Source: Ypsolopha sequella (taxonomy: Eukaryota; Arthropoda; Insecta; Lepidoptera; Ypsolophidae). Taken from it: a stretch of 64,000 nt of DNA. The stretch lies in the NCBI GenBank assembly GCA_934047225.1, contig OW203984.1, forward strand, positions 10,983,201 to 11,047,200. The letters run 5' to 3'. Every line of letters begins with the position of its first letter. Positions within the stretch are counted from its first letter, which is position 1. The notes beneath the pieces were generated by a model. It was given only the letters and a program-made list of their open reading frames with translations. It had not been told where the DNA came from and ran no database searches. Shown in pieces: positions 35,666-49,200 of the stretch. Position numbers and translations under genes: made by a program.

Positions 35666-36761
35666 GAGTTATTAAAAACTTGAGCGCTACCAACTCCAAC
35701 GTGCGGATAGCTTGTAACTTGCGCGGGCCGAAAAAACAAAGGCTATGTTCAAACGGAACACGGAAAATAAACACGACAGAGAGAAAAAAAATTTTTTTTT
35801 TTTTAAAACAACCTGTATATGAGCTGATACACCAACTTGGAACACCCTATATGTGTACCACAAACAACAAGATCAGAGATGAGTTGAAAAAACAAATTGT
35901 TTACTATATTTGTGCTATATATATATACCCGGGTAAAAAAAGCAGACAATAACACAAATAAACGGTCCGGCAATATATTACTGTAACACAAGATATCAAA
36001 AAGGGCTGATGACCTTGTTCACTCCTATGTTATTATGTTACTTCCCGCTTACACGAATCAAATGCTATTCTATTTATAGAATAAAATACCTATCTACTGC
36101 CTCGAACTCGTAAACAACAAAGAATGCGTTTACCTCGCAGAAATCGGATCTAAATGAGCGGACAATCCAATGATGCAATGTATACGTATGTACTCAAAAT
36201 AAAACGAAATAAAACGAAATAAAACGAAATAAAACTCGCACCAAAAAAAAAAATATCTCGCAAAATACGTAAACTATTTTGGGTTTAATAAAGAAGTATA
36301 GTGGACTGTAATAAACAATTGGGCTGAATGAATATAATTATATTATCTGAGCTGAATAATAATAACAAACTGAGTTTATTCTGTAAAGGGGCGGGGGGGG
36401 GCCGGTTCTATACCGATAAATGGAATTTTCTAGGCGGCGGTTCTAATTACCTACCCGCAATAGGTATTCGAGACCACAAAATATTTTTTTTTTTTGCCGG
36501 GAAAGGGGGCAAAATATGTAACCGGGTGAAAATGGACTGTAGTAAATCGACGGGGGCTGGTTCAAACAAAGTTACGGGCCGGCGGGGGATAGGCGGGGGG
36601 TGATATAAACCAAAAATTTTCCGCTCGACGGACCAAAATTTTTCTTGTATTGAAAATGGACTGTAGGGGCTGAAAAGGGGCTGGTTCTAACGGTTCGAAG
36701 GGCCAAAATTGTGAAAATGGACTGTAAGGACCAGAATTCGATCCGGCCGAAGGACCAAAAA

Positions 36762-37202
36762 TGTAGCCGCTGGCTACAGGATGCAGGGCTGATGGAATTT
36801 GAGTGGGAGAGCAGACAGGATAAGAAAAAGATTGTGGGTAAACTGACCTTTGTTGGAATGTTGTTCTCGATGGGCCGACAGGAGATGCGGTGACGTGCTG
36901 AGCCTTCTTGTTGGCTAGTTGAGCTGGCGTCTGTGCAGGGATGTATTGAATGTCCTGGTTTGAGTGATGTACACAGCACTTGTATTAACACTACACTTTA
37001 GGTACGCGATATTGTTTGTGCTGACGCGAATGTCTATTGTTTAGAGCTGTCGGCTGCGCGGGCGCGCGCGCGTGCGCCTAGAGAGGCTCGTCGATCCGAA
37101 CAGACCGAACGAGCGCCCGCGCGCGCCTCGACCGGCGCGCGGCGGGGGGGGGGTCATCCCCGCCTGCGGGTGCGAATCATGCGTCACGGTCTAGCGTGAA
37201 CA
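36762..37202 (-). repeat. LTR of a BEL/Pao element (5' LTR in minus orientation)
   Basis: 441 bp and identical by eye to the LTR at 34258-34698. It is followed by the target duplication GGTAG (37203-37207). Identity of the two LTRs implies a recent insertion. Confidence 0.97.
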
Positions 37203-37207
37203 GGTAG

Positions 37208-38281
37208 CATCAAATGTTGAAGATCGTAGCACTCAATACTACTTGCAATCTAATCTTACATGTCAGTACGTCTCTCGTCGTAGCATATTCACTGGCGCTA
37301 CGAGCTCTCGCTAAAAAATGTATGACCACCAAACCTCGTAACTCTTGCATGTACTTTTCAATTTTAGCTTTGCGATACTCTTGAGGGCGAAGGTATTTGT
37401 GTAGGAATTTTTTTAATAATGTCCTCGTTCTGCGCATTATAAGAGTTTTTAATGTAATCGCAGACCTTTTTATAATTAAATATTCGATAGAATTGATTTT
37501 ATATTTACTTGAAATAGGTGTTCCTTGGATGGATGGATGAAGGTGTTCCTTTGTGCAAGTCTATCATCTATTTTCTATTTATCTTTTTTCTTGGTCTTTG
37601 AAGTATTCAAATGTATTATTTTAATGTTACGAGTATAAGTTACAATGTGGTCTTTCTAATAAACACAAAAATAAATAAAAACTTATGGATATTATAATAA
37701 GCTTTCAATATTTTTATGTAGTAATAAGCGTCCGTTTTTCTGAATATTTTATAATATTACCCAAATTTCATGAAAAGAAGAGTACATAAGTACTTTCCTG
37801 TCGCTCTCTCTTCATCGTCAACACAATAGTACAGTGTCCTAGATTAAAAAAATAGTGATATGATATTTATGATCTTAGGTCTCATCAACCAACGCTTGTA
37901 CTATTAAAGCGCATTATTTTAGTGATTAAGCACCAATGCTATAATGCGTTGGTATGCGTTGCCGTTCATATTTGAGCCTTTTTGTTTAGGTGTTAAAGTT
38001 GCAATTAACAAAAAATATTTTGTTGTTTATGCGTTTCGTTATGCAATGCTAATTCGCGGTCGAACTTAACAATAGATAACAATGCCATTCATTGGAAGAT
38101 AAGCTCTTAAGCCGACTCCGACATTTTGAAAAAAATCTACTATTCCGCCAAATTCAGGCGGCAGGCGGAGTGTAAACCACCTGCGTTTTTGTAAATAATT
38201 CAAAATTAAACACTCAAATACAAAATTTGCTTAATAGTTATTCTACAAAACCTTAATACCAATGTATCGTATTGCAAAAAT
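37208..38281. other. AT-rich stretch
   Basis: I see no gene. CTTGGATGGATGGATGAAGG near 37525 is a short simple repeat. Confidence 0.55.
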
Positions 38282-38538
38282 CAGTGGCGTGCACAGAACT
38301 TTTTGCTGAAAAAGCAAGCAATTAGTCAAGAACAACAATAAAAAAAATATGAAAAAATTCAAATATCACTTTGAAAAAAATAAGTTTGTATGGGAAATTT
38401 TTACTCTAGGGTAGAGTCTACCCTGGCGTCATACAATTTTTTTTTTCAACGTGATATTTAAATTTTCTCATATCTTTTTTATTGTTGTTCTTGACCAATT
38501 GCTTGCTTTTCCAGCAAAAAGCTCTGTGCACGCCACTG
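38282..38538. mobile_element. MITE family H, copy 2, perfect 8-bp target duplication
   Basis: The ends are CAGTGGCGTGCACAGAACTT and GCTCTGTGCACGCCACTG. GCAAAAAT flanks both sides. Centre TAGGGTAGAGTCTACCCTGG. Confidence 0.95.
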
Positions 38539-38939
38539 GCAAAAATATAACAAGTTTAAGAAATCTTCGTGTGTTAACCTAGGCTCCCTGAATTGCAGAG
38601 TTCATGCTGAGCTATCTACAATGCTTGATCAATATAAAATTGAAATGTATATATTTTCAGACCTTTTCCTTGACAATGCAAAGCCAGCTAATTGGATAAT
38701 TTTCACTCGATAAATTAAATTTTTGGAAATTATGCTTTTTGGAATGATTTTAAAATTGTTCTCTAATGCGACGTGAGTTTTACGTCTAAAATATCTCACA
38801 GCAAGTAAACATAGTTTATTAAATCTGTAAAGAAAACAAAAACCTTAATAATTTATTGTAATTTTAATCAATTTTAATCTTGAAATCAGACTCATTTTGG
38901 CGCACGCGATTTTCAACTTTATTATAGACAATCTCCGGG

Positions 38940-39230
38940 TTATAATAGGAAAGCTGCTGTGGGCCGATGGAAAGACTCGTCTTAAACCTGCTGCGGGTCT
39001 ACCGCGTATTTCTCATTTTCTTCAACATCAACTTGAGATTTAAATTTCACGTGCGTGCGACGACGCCAGCCTAACATGCCATCTCTTTTGCACGCGTTGA
39101 ATTTCGCATGCATTTGCTTGAAGTTGATACAAATGAGAATTACGCGGTAGAGCCCCAGGTCGAAGTACTCAAACCACCGCCACACGGTGGTATCTCCACA
39201 TTAGTGACTACGGGGAGGAGCATACACATT
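38940..39230. mobile_element. fold-back element
   Basis: CTACCGCGTATTTCTCATTT and CTTCAACATCAACTTGAG on the left are mirrored by CTTGAAGTTGATACAAATGA and AATTACGCGGTAG on the right. Opposed ORFs of 67 and 90 codons across it are palindrome by-products. Confidence 0.75.
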
Positions 39231-39253
39231 TGCATAAATGATAGGGAGTTCTT

Positions 39254-39636
39254 TTTTATTTTTTCAATGCAAGTGCTCGTTCAGGCCCACTTTTTATGCA
39301 TCAAAACCGAACAGAAAGTCGATTATTTTGCCGTAGGGCTTTATTATTTTTTTTTTATTTATATACGAGAAGTTGGCTAACCTGCAACCTTTCATGTGTA
39401 CCATAAATGTTATAATTTTTTTTGCACTGTTTAACGGCTCTGGGTACAGTCATTTTGAGCCAACATAATTTAAAGTTCACAAGATTATATTTGTTTTATT
39501 TCCTCGCACTATGCATTGAAAAACGTAGTATGATACACGGGCGTAAGAGCAATAAATTACTCGGTTACTCGCTACGCTCGTGTTTTAAATCGTCCTCGTA
39601 ATTTATTCCTTTTCGCCCTTGTAGCATAAACTACTA
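39254..39636 (-). mobile_element. repeat family D, copy 2 (inverted relative to copy 1)
   Basis: It reads as the reverse complement of 10008-10410, including CAAAACCGAACAGAAAGTCG and AACCTGCAACCTTTCATGTG and ending in TTGTAGCATAAACTACTATT. Confidence 0.85.
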
Positions 39637-40125
39637 TTATTTCGTAGACTGTATTTTGTGATCTAATTTCGAAAATTACTTCCAATATCCCGAAGATGCG
39701 CTTCTGAAATAAAGGCGTCGAAACTGTTTATTTGTTGAAACGAGATAAAAATTGATGTTCGTTTGTTGTTGGTTGACTTATTGTCTCACTTCAACATCTA
39801 TTCGCTATCGGTTTCAAATGTATCCCAATTGGATAAAAATGATGTAATTGCGATAGATGTTGAAGTTACATAATAAGGGGGCTCGTTTCGAAGTGGTCTC
39901 TTGCAAACACATAGTGATGTGCTCCCTTTAAATCAAACAGCTCGATAGTATTCAAGCAAACAGAAAGTGCTTATTGAGCTTTAACCACTATTACATTCTG
40001 AGAATCATGACGGCAAATATCAGAAAAACAACGGTAGCTAGCCTTAAAAATCAAAACAAATTTATTTTCTCAAAAGTACAAATTTATTTTCTTAAAAGTA
40101 CATTTTTTTTTTCTTAAAAGAACAT

Positions 40126-40131
40126 TTTATT
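40126..40131 (-). terminator. polyadenylation signal of the protease-homologue gene
   Basis: AATAAA on the minus strand begins 15 bases after the TAA stop at 40147-40149. The 3' UTR would be very short, as is common in insects. No other AATAAA is closer. Confidence 0.6.
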
Positions 40132-40146
40132 ACAAAAAGTCTAGAC

Positions 40147-40266
40147 TTATCCTAAGGATTCAGATTCGGAATCTTCATAAGACAAAGAATCAACTGTATT
40201 GTTGTACGCCCAGGCTTCCACTTGCAGTTGGTATAAACTGGTAAACGTTATCAGAGGAATTTGAAC
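40147..40266 (-). CDS. protease homologue exon J (last exon, acidic tail)
   Basis: Acceptor GTTTGTTTAATTCAG, phase 0. It encodes VQIPLITFTSLYQLQVEAWA, YNNTVDSLSYEDSESESLG and a TAA stop. The tail is Ser/Glu/Asp-rich. YNNT is a possible N-glycosylation site if secreted. Confidence 0.75.
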   Translation of the reverse strand, partial: VQIPLITFTSLYQLQVEAWAYNNTVDSLSYEDSESESLG

Positions 40267-43200
40267 CTGAATTAAACAAACAAAAATACATATTGTAAAT
40301 GGACAGGGTCCGGACTGGTGTAAATGGACTGGATATTTTGTTACAACAAAATATAGAGAAATAATTATAACGCCTAAAATGAAACTTTTAGCTAAGAGCA
40401 ATGTATCCTAAAAGTTCACTATATGCATAAAAGTATTTTTAATTATATTATGGTAGCTACAAAATAATTAGATTTTCCATCAGCGTGATAATAGATAATT
40501 TTAGGAATTTACGGCTGTTATCACGACTATGGAAAAGCCAATTGTTTTATAGCTATTGAATGTAATATCACTAAAAATATGTTTATGTATATATATCTAT
40601 TAACTTGTTAATCTGCAGATTACCTGGCTAAGTCCGTTAAAATACATAAAATATATATTTTAGTTCTTACATTAACTAGTTAATCTGCAGACTTCCTAGG
40701 TAATCTGCATGTGAACGACCCATGATGTAAGTTAACGACCAAGCATTCATGTGTAGGTCACTATATAAGTGTTGAGATGCGCAAAATTTAAAAATGGAAC
40801 GCAAAATGTGTTATATATTTTTAAATAGCAAATTCATTTGAACATCGAACGTAAAAGGTCGTTACAGCAACTTAAAAAAAAAACATTTTGCAGTATTATT
40901 ATGACTCGTTTCCCGCTTTTTCGTCTGCTACGATGGAGCTTAAACGAAAACATTTGCGTGCTATGATACAATGTTATAATATTACGATATTAATATTGTC
41001 GTATTATATACGTAATATTGTATATTACTTTAAATGTACTTTAAATGTGGCTTATCCGAAGTTCTAAGCCTTGAACGTTTAAAATCAGCTTTAGGGCTGC
41101 TCTTTTTCGGGCAACCATATTTAGATGGTTTAACGATTTAGAGGGGGCAAAACCTAGCCTCGAAGATGGTGACAGAAGTGGACGCCTGCCAATAGCAGTT
41201 ACAGGTGAAAATGTATGGACTACTGAAATGCTGGTGCGAGTAGACCCACGAATCACATACTGGGACATAGAAAAAGGCTTAAATATCAGTTCGGTTAGTA
41301 TTCACACCATATTACATGAACATTTTGGCATGAGGAAGCTTTTGTTGTCGTTGGATACCTAGATTGCTCTCCGAAGCAGAAAAAGAGAACCATGTAGAAT
41401 GGTGTGGTAAGATGTGACTACGTTTTGAAAACGGGAGTTCGATCAAGACGTGTTTCCAAAATAATTTCTGGTGACGAAACATGGATATATCAATATGTTC
41501 CAGAAAGCAAGAAACGTTTGTCGGTATGGGTGTTTTCAGATGGCCAGTTGCCAACAAAATTGCGAAGACCGTGGAACACTGGCAAAATAATAATATTAAT
41601 GCTAGAGAAATTTTGGTCAGTTAATTCAAAATGGTACACAATCAGATCAAATCAAATCAAATTTATTGATTTCAGATCAAAGATCCATATAAAACATGTT
41701 AGTAATAAAACAACTTATGCTATTGTTCGTAACTTATGCTAATACAGCTTACATGTATAAAAGCGTGATTCGACGCCCCACTACACATGGACATGCAATC
41801 GAATCCAGTGGCGTAGAATCGGAGAGTCCCACCTGTCTACAAACGTGCTCAGCAAGCTGTTGGAGCTGGAACGCACGCGCTCCAACAGAGACGCACAGTG
41901 ATCGAATTGCCAAAGAAACGACCAAAAACCAGGCTCCAGGGAATAATGCTGCATCATGACAACGCGTCTTCACACGCTTCTCTCAGAACGAAGGCATCTA
42001 TTCAAGAATCTGGTACTAAAACCAGGACTCACCCACCTTACAGCCCCGTCTTAGCTCCCTGTGTTCTTTTTTTTTACCCCCAACTATCAAGGATAAAATA
42101 AAAGGAAAGTTTTTTTCAAGTGCCGAAGAAGCGGTAGCCGCCTACAAATCAGCAATTTCTGACCTGTCGGAGAAGGACTGGAATAAATGTTTCCAGGGTT
42201 GGTTTCAGGGGATAAAACTTTACATAGAAAATAATGGAGAGTATTTTGAAAAAATATAATATAAATTGTGGGAATATATTGTTTACTTTTCGCTTGGCTC
42301 TAAACTTATATAGTGAGTAGTGACCTACTATTATTTGCTTAATTTTTTTTTTTTTTTTACTTTTTCTGTTAGGTAAAACTGTTTATAAAACGACTCAGCG
42401 CACTCCGATTCCATGTGGTTACTACTCGTACCTACAGTGTTTATGAAAAACTGGAGGGCGGAGGCGCAAAGGAAGGGCAGCCGAAACTGCGAAGGCGTGA
42501 GCATGGGTGCGTGCGCTTTGTACGCAAGGGTGAAGGCCTGCACTTCCCGCAGCGCCGCGTCGGAGCCAATGCAGTAGTGAATTTGTGTCAAAAAAGTGAC
42601 TCCTGCCTGTACTCATAGATTCAAATGACGCGGATAAAACGAGACAAAAGTGTCTCTCTCTGTGTCTTCCGCGATTTGACGGTGTTAATAGATATTAATA
42701 TGCAGAACTAGGTAAACTGCAAATTTCGCAATTTTACCGATCGCATCCGGTAATCTGTAGATTACCTAGTTATTGCGCATATTGACGTATACTGGACAGT
42801 AACCTTCTAACAGTAACAAGTATACTTACTACTTGCAATTGAACTTGCTTACGGGATTCTTCTAGTGTTAGAATGAAAATAATTTTGTTGTCAACTTTAT
42901 TTTACTAATACCAATCCTAATAAAATTAAATCCACCTTTCTTTGGACCCGGAAAAAACCATAGACATATTTTAATACTAGAAGTAAATTACTGTGGAAAA
43001 AACATCCCAAACCTTAGCAAAAATCCTGAGCTACTGACCTTAACCTCATTGGAGTCCAGTTGCCATACTTTAGGATGCCCAGACCTGTAAGGCACGCCCA
43101 CCTTCACACATATAATTGTGGTATCTTCAGCAGCGTTTATCTGGGAATAAACATGCATGTTGTAGTTCTGTGCATGTTGTCATGCAAATAACGTAAGATG

Positions 43201-46200
43201 TGTAAATACAGTAGCCTGCTATTCAACCCAATCAATGAATGTTCTTATGTTTATTTATTTATTATCTTTTTATTAGTGAAACAAACAGTTACATACAACA
43301 TATAAAAAAGCACACACATAAAAATAACATAAACCAGCAAAGTTTCCACACATAGATATACATAAGAACAAGAAAAAAAAAGCAGTAAAGTAGACAATCA
43401 CAAAAAATAAAGTAGGTTCAATAATATCTTAATTATAACGCAACAAAAACAAAAATAATAGTTCAAATAAAAGTAATTTTTTTTTACAGTTAATAGGGAA
43501 CTAGTGATTAAATTTAGATTCAATTAAACGCTTTAATAAAGGTAATATCATTAAAATACTCATTATAAGATTTACAAGCTCTGTTTAAATAACAATTTCG
43601 AAGATAATTTGTAGACGAATAAGTTCAAGTTTCTGGTAACTTTTTTTGGACAACGAATATTGAATTGCCGTCATAAGGATTAAATGGTATGAAAATGGGT
43701 GGCATTAAAATGAGGCAATTTTAATCACATTATAGATCGTTAGGTGGCGATAGCGATGGATGTCGCTTTTAAACATACAATAAGGTGAAATGTATTCAAC
43801 CGCCCGAATTTCTATGGGAAGTTCAGTAGATGATAGAGAATACAACACATGTGAAGTTTCAGGTGGATCAGACAAGATAATGGCAGGTCACGTGACATCG
43901 AGAATCGTATTAACATGTGAGTAAAATTTTGTTTCTGTTGTGTGCGTGGACTTTACACGATGAATCCAAAGCTATATACACACGGTGTCTACACACACAA
44001 CTGAATCGAAATTTTACTCGCAAAGGCAATACGATTTTTGATGTCACGTGACCTGTCATTACCTTATGTGATCCACTTGAAACTTCACATGTGTAGTCTC
44101 TATCGTCTACTGAACCTCCCATAGAATTCGGGCAGTTGAATTTATATTTATTGTACCTCATATTGTATTGTATTGTACCGCATATATATATATATATTTT
44201 TTTTTTTAATTTTTTTTTCAGTTAATGAGAACCGTGTATTTCTTAACTGTCCGAAGCAACACGTATTGTAGCGACGACATAAATTATTATTATTCGTCAC
44301 GACATGAATCTCCGAAGGGGTGTCAGAGGTGTTCTGGGTGTGAGCTGTCCACACTCGGTACACCCGCGATTCACCGACGATTATTACGTCCCAACATGGT
44401 GAACGGTGAGCTCTATACGGTGAGCCGTACTTAGGGCACAAATGTTGACGTGTTTTTGCTCGCCTAATGTCGCCTAAAGGCCCATCTTCTAGGATTAGAT
44501 AGGTCTAGGATTGCGCCATGTCGGACAAGTTGTGAAAGCAAGGAGGTCGCAGGTTCAAGCCCTGGCACAAATAGTTCCTTCAAAATATTTAATTTTATGA
44601 AATTTGCTTATAATTGATCTTTTCTTGTATGTAATGCACTCTAATGCATGCATTACAGTTGATAGATATAACCCCAGTTGCACGACTTTAAATGAATGCC
44701 ATCCTTTATATTTTGTATGAAAAAGAAAGTGACAGCATCAATATAAAATCGCCCCAACGGGGGATGGACACGTGTATTACTAGCTCATAGGGGTAAGAAG
44801 ACGGAAAAGGTAACCTTAAGGTGCCTGTTACCCCATATGCGAAAAAACCCTCAGTGTGAGAGGGACGGATTCGTGGAAGAGTAGCAAAAAGTCGTTTTTT
44901 TATTAATATAAAATGTACTGAAGTTGCTATCAAAATTTTGTTTAACCAGCGGGCCTATTGTGTATCTCTAGTTGCCTTCTAGACTGGGTGTCTATCATCA
45001 AAAACATAGACATACTATCGAATTCCGATGTCCTAAGGATATTTTGGCACTTGAAGTGACGACACAGATTGTTAATAGTTCAATACCCACTAAAGGCAAT
45101 TTTGAAATTTCAGTTTTTAGCTATGTTTTTGATGATAGGCACCTCGTTTAGTTGGCAACTAAAGATACAGAATAGGGGGGCAGGTCTTAGATACTGTTAA
45201 AACCCATCTAATAAAATATAATTGCTGTATATGTATCATTCCACGTTGTCAAATCAGGAGAATTGGTGTCGAAAAAGACCTCATTTCAATAAATATTTGT
45301 ATCGAGCGGAATTTCTCCAATCGCGTTTCTGTTTAACAGATCCCTAGAAAAAGATTCCAAAAATAATGTACTATTTTATCAAAATAATACCATCTTTACT
45401 GAAGTAGATATGCAAGTTTTAAAAGTGTCGATTTTTTTTCCGTAGCGCCTTAATGGCGCCGTTTTCGCCAGAATTCCTAATAAGCGCTGTTCACTGATTT
45501 ATTATTTATTACTATTTACCTTAATTTTAAATTTGTGTTATTTATCCCGTACATCCATAACTTGGACTTAAAACATTTGCAAAAATTACACACAAAAGTT
45601 ACAAAGCGTTTGAATGTCCTGGAGTGTAAATTAAATTATTTACTTTTAAACGCTTTTAAATGTTGTATATATTTGATTTCGGTAAATGTTTTAGGTTCAA
45701 GTCATTGGTATAATTTAAATAATTTAAAAAAAGTTACAAAATTCAAAAGTTTAGGAAAATATTAATAAATAAGGGTATTATCAGCAAACAGCGCATATTG
45801 GAAGTTCGGGCGAGCACAGTGCTCTTAATAACTGACCTCTAGGTAATAATTAAGATGGGTGGTTTGGGTTGGTTTGATCTGGAATATTTCACGGTAGAAC
45901 CGGAACATATCTTCAGCTGCATCCCCACGGTCATAGCACCTGATGCCTCCCATCCACCAGTGACCCACCCAATCGTGACCCACCTTGTCGAACAGACTCT
46001 GTCGAGGCAGCACGAAACCTAGAGGATAGCAAGGTCCGTCAAAAAATCAAAGCGAATACAAACCATGAATTTATCATTACACATTTTACATCTTTAAGGA
46101 TCGATTCTTCTGATTTGTAACGATATCGTATAAAATCATAAATAATTGCAAATATAACGCCCAAAAACCACACTCAGCAATGTATCCAAATAATTTTGAA

Positions 46201-49200
46201 AAAATAGACTCGCCCTGCAATATCATCCATCCATCTATCAGCCCGTATTCGTCTACTGCTGGATATAGGCCTCGTTGCGGTTCTCACAGTCATTTTCATC
46301 CAGCCGCCACTCGCAACTTCCTTCAGATCGTCAGCCCAGCGGACACGAGGGTGGCCTACACTACGCTTTGCTGTACGTGGTCTCCATTCCAATGCCTTAC
46401 GGCCCCAACGGTAATCACGTCGCAGACAAATATGGCTGCAATATCAACTACCAACAAATCGTCACGACACATATCCCCGAAGGGGATGTCAGAAATATTT
46501 CCAAGTGCGAACTGTCACTGAAATAGTCAATACTCGTATAGTTCAGGAAATACATAATTGTGTTTATAGTGTGTTATAATAAGGTGATTAAATCAGAACA
46601 ACCGTTTTACACAAAAAATGGACATAGGCTTCACAATTCAGCAAGTAAACAAACTAAATTGCGTGAAACTCATCGCTGTATGCTTGATTGGCGGTATTTA
46701 AACACAGGTCTTGAGATTCTACTACGATTATTCCTAACGACAGAGCCTCCACTGCTTTCTTTTAAAAATAAATATTTAAAATTTGTAAATGTAAAAGATT
46801 TTCTAAAGTTTTTCTAATTTTGTGATTGTTTTGCTGACCAAAGGGATCGTCTTTGGAGAAGCCGCCGACAGCCCGGCCAGTGACGGCCGCAGTGATCCAG
46901 GGCACGTAGGGATGTAGCAGCATGTGTCGAGGCGGGGCGGGCGGCCGGCGCACGCGCAGCGGATCCGGGCACGGAGCGTTACCTGGAAACCAATCACAAA
47001 AAGTAGTCAGTAGCGATTTAACCCCCACCAAGTACAATGATAAGATGATAACAGTAATTTAAGCTTTTGAAGTAGACAATATTTTGAGTGGTGAACCCTA
47101 TTGCCGTACTTCGGGCACAAACGGCTTAACAGGGCACCTCCGAACTGGCAAACTGAAACTCGTCTACGGGCTTCGCCAATTTCTTGTAGTTAGAATTAGT
47201 ATTTATAATTCTTTATTCTTAATTTTACCTAAAAACTTTACGTGTGGTGAAACGATTTTCTTTTTAATTCACATAAATTCACATAATTTGGATTCGTTAT
47301 TCTTGAAAAAAATCCAAAAATGTTAGTATTGAAAATTGAGTTTCTTTCAAATTCTCTGTAGAAAACGGCAATTTCATATGTAAAGCCTAATATTAAAAAT
47401 TATTAACTGCATAAAATTGAAATTGGTTTAAATCAAGATCATTAAATGGTCTATATTTTAAGAAAAAAAAAAAACAAATCTAGCTTAATTTTCCTGGTGA
47501 ACATGCAACGTCTTGACCACTAATCCAGAGATAACTGGTTCAAATCCCGTAAGGTCACATTTTGTGTACGGTCTACGTGCTTCGAGCCTAGAACATCAAA
47601 AATGCCAGTCTTTCGAGGATTCGTTTGAAGAAATAAGGATACTCCCTGAGGCGACACCAAAAAAAATGGGGTTTTTTCGAATCCATTTACTCCACACTAT
47701 AACGTCATCTACGTATTTCATTTTTGGGTAAATGTTTATTCAGCATTTGATTAAGATTCTCACTGAAAGAAAACGCGATTGGATGAAATTTTCTTGATAG
47801 AATTTAATTCCGAAAAGATCTCTAAATTGTTTTATTTTTTCTGTAGTTCTGAAATCCCCACTAATTTCATTGTGAAATTGCATTCAAAATGTGGATATTA
47901 TGTATTTGTATAGTCTCCTTGAAAATCTTTTTGACTAAATAGCTTAGTACATTTTATATTAATAAATAACCGACTTTTTGCTACTTTTCCACGAATCCGT
48001 CCCACTCGCACTGAGGGTTTTTTCGCATATGGAGTAACAGGGATGCTAAAACTTTTACGTAGCGCCTTAAGGGGGAACGAGTCGTGTCTGCTACAAAACG
48101 CACAACCGCGGTTAAGGGATCGATTTTTATTTTTATTTTTATGAAATTTGTAATAGAGATATGAAGTGAATCTAATTAAATTCAATATTTGTTGTCTACA
48201 AAATATTTCAGAATTAGTTAAAAACCCTTCAAATATTGTTGTTTCGCTGCGTGATTATCAGTATTACACAACCACGAAAAAGAGGCCAATGAGTCAACAT
48301 ATAATCGCCTCTATCAAAAGTTAATAAAGACTTTGCCATTGTGGTGGACGGGTAGTAAAAATAGTTGCTAGGGTATGCCATACTCTTAAGCTGTAGGTCC
48401 TGACATACGGCGACAGAGCTTACTAGTTACCACCCATCACGCTTGGTAGTAATAATAGTCGGTGAAACATAAGTATACGAGTGTGACCTGTGATTTGCTT
48501 TTCACAGTCCACACCCGGAAACAATTCTGTCACCCCCTCGGGGATTCATGTCGTGACGGTGATGTATATTTCTTGTAACATAATCTGCCGGGCTTGCTCT
48601 TGCTCTGTTTGGGAACCTTCGTCGAACTATAGAATCAGAGTAAATATATTTATAGAGTAGGGAATCTTAGTAAAACGCTCAGATTCAAACTCATGCACAC
48701 AGATGCGTGCTATACACGCCGTCTATGCGAAGTTCGGGGGAGTCTACATACAAATCACGGCGCGGCGGCGTGTCGAGCACGCGTCTGCGTGTGTGAGTTC
48801 GAATTTGAGCGTTTGTTCACCACTCTATAAATATATTTACTCTGACAGAATGGTAGTTATAATGTCAGGAGGGTCACAACCCCCCCCCCCCTCCCTGCCT
48901 TAAAAGCCTTAGCTTTTATATTCCCCCGATGACCCTCCTGTTTTGAAAAATGGGCCCGCGTCTAGTAAAGGTACCTAAAGACAATGCGACGACTGTCCAA
49001 TGGCCCGTGTGCTCGTGGATAAGGATCGGTGCACCTGAGTGGAACCCGCAGCCAGTGGTGCACGCCACCCGGTTAGATAAAAGGTTTGTTTTATTCTGGA
49101 AAGTAAAAATTCCGGAAAGTAAATAATTATTATATTTGTAGTAGTCGCCCCGAACTGTGAACTCGCAATTCGATCTTAACCGATTTGGCTCATGTACGAA

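Larger units (their letters stand above)
34699..36761 (-). mobile_element. body of an internally deleted BEL/Pao element
   Basis: About 2.06 kb lies between the two LTRs, where a complete BEL/Pao body is usually 5 kb or more. Next to the upstream LTR (36762), the minus strand reads TTTTTGGTCCTTCGGCCGG, a plausible primer-binding region that recurs in degraded form to its left. Next to the downstream LTR is a broken Pol end. Gag, protease, RT and RNase H are not visible. The element is non-autonomous but flanked by identical LTRs. Confidence 0.9.

Noticed and set aside
43910..44161. 83-codon minus ORF between exons H and I
   Set aside because: It lies in one arm of a long palindromic MITE.
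45825..46013. Terminal exon ending LEVSY at 45825
   Set aside because: A strong donor GAG|GTCAGT occurs just before that stop, and splicing to exons I and J is in phase, so read-through to the stop is less likely, though possible as an isoform.
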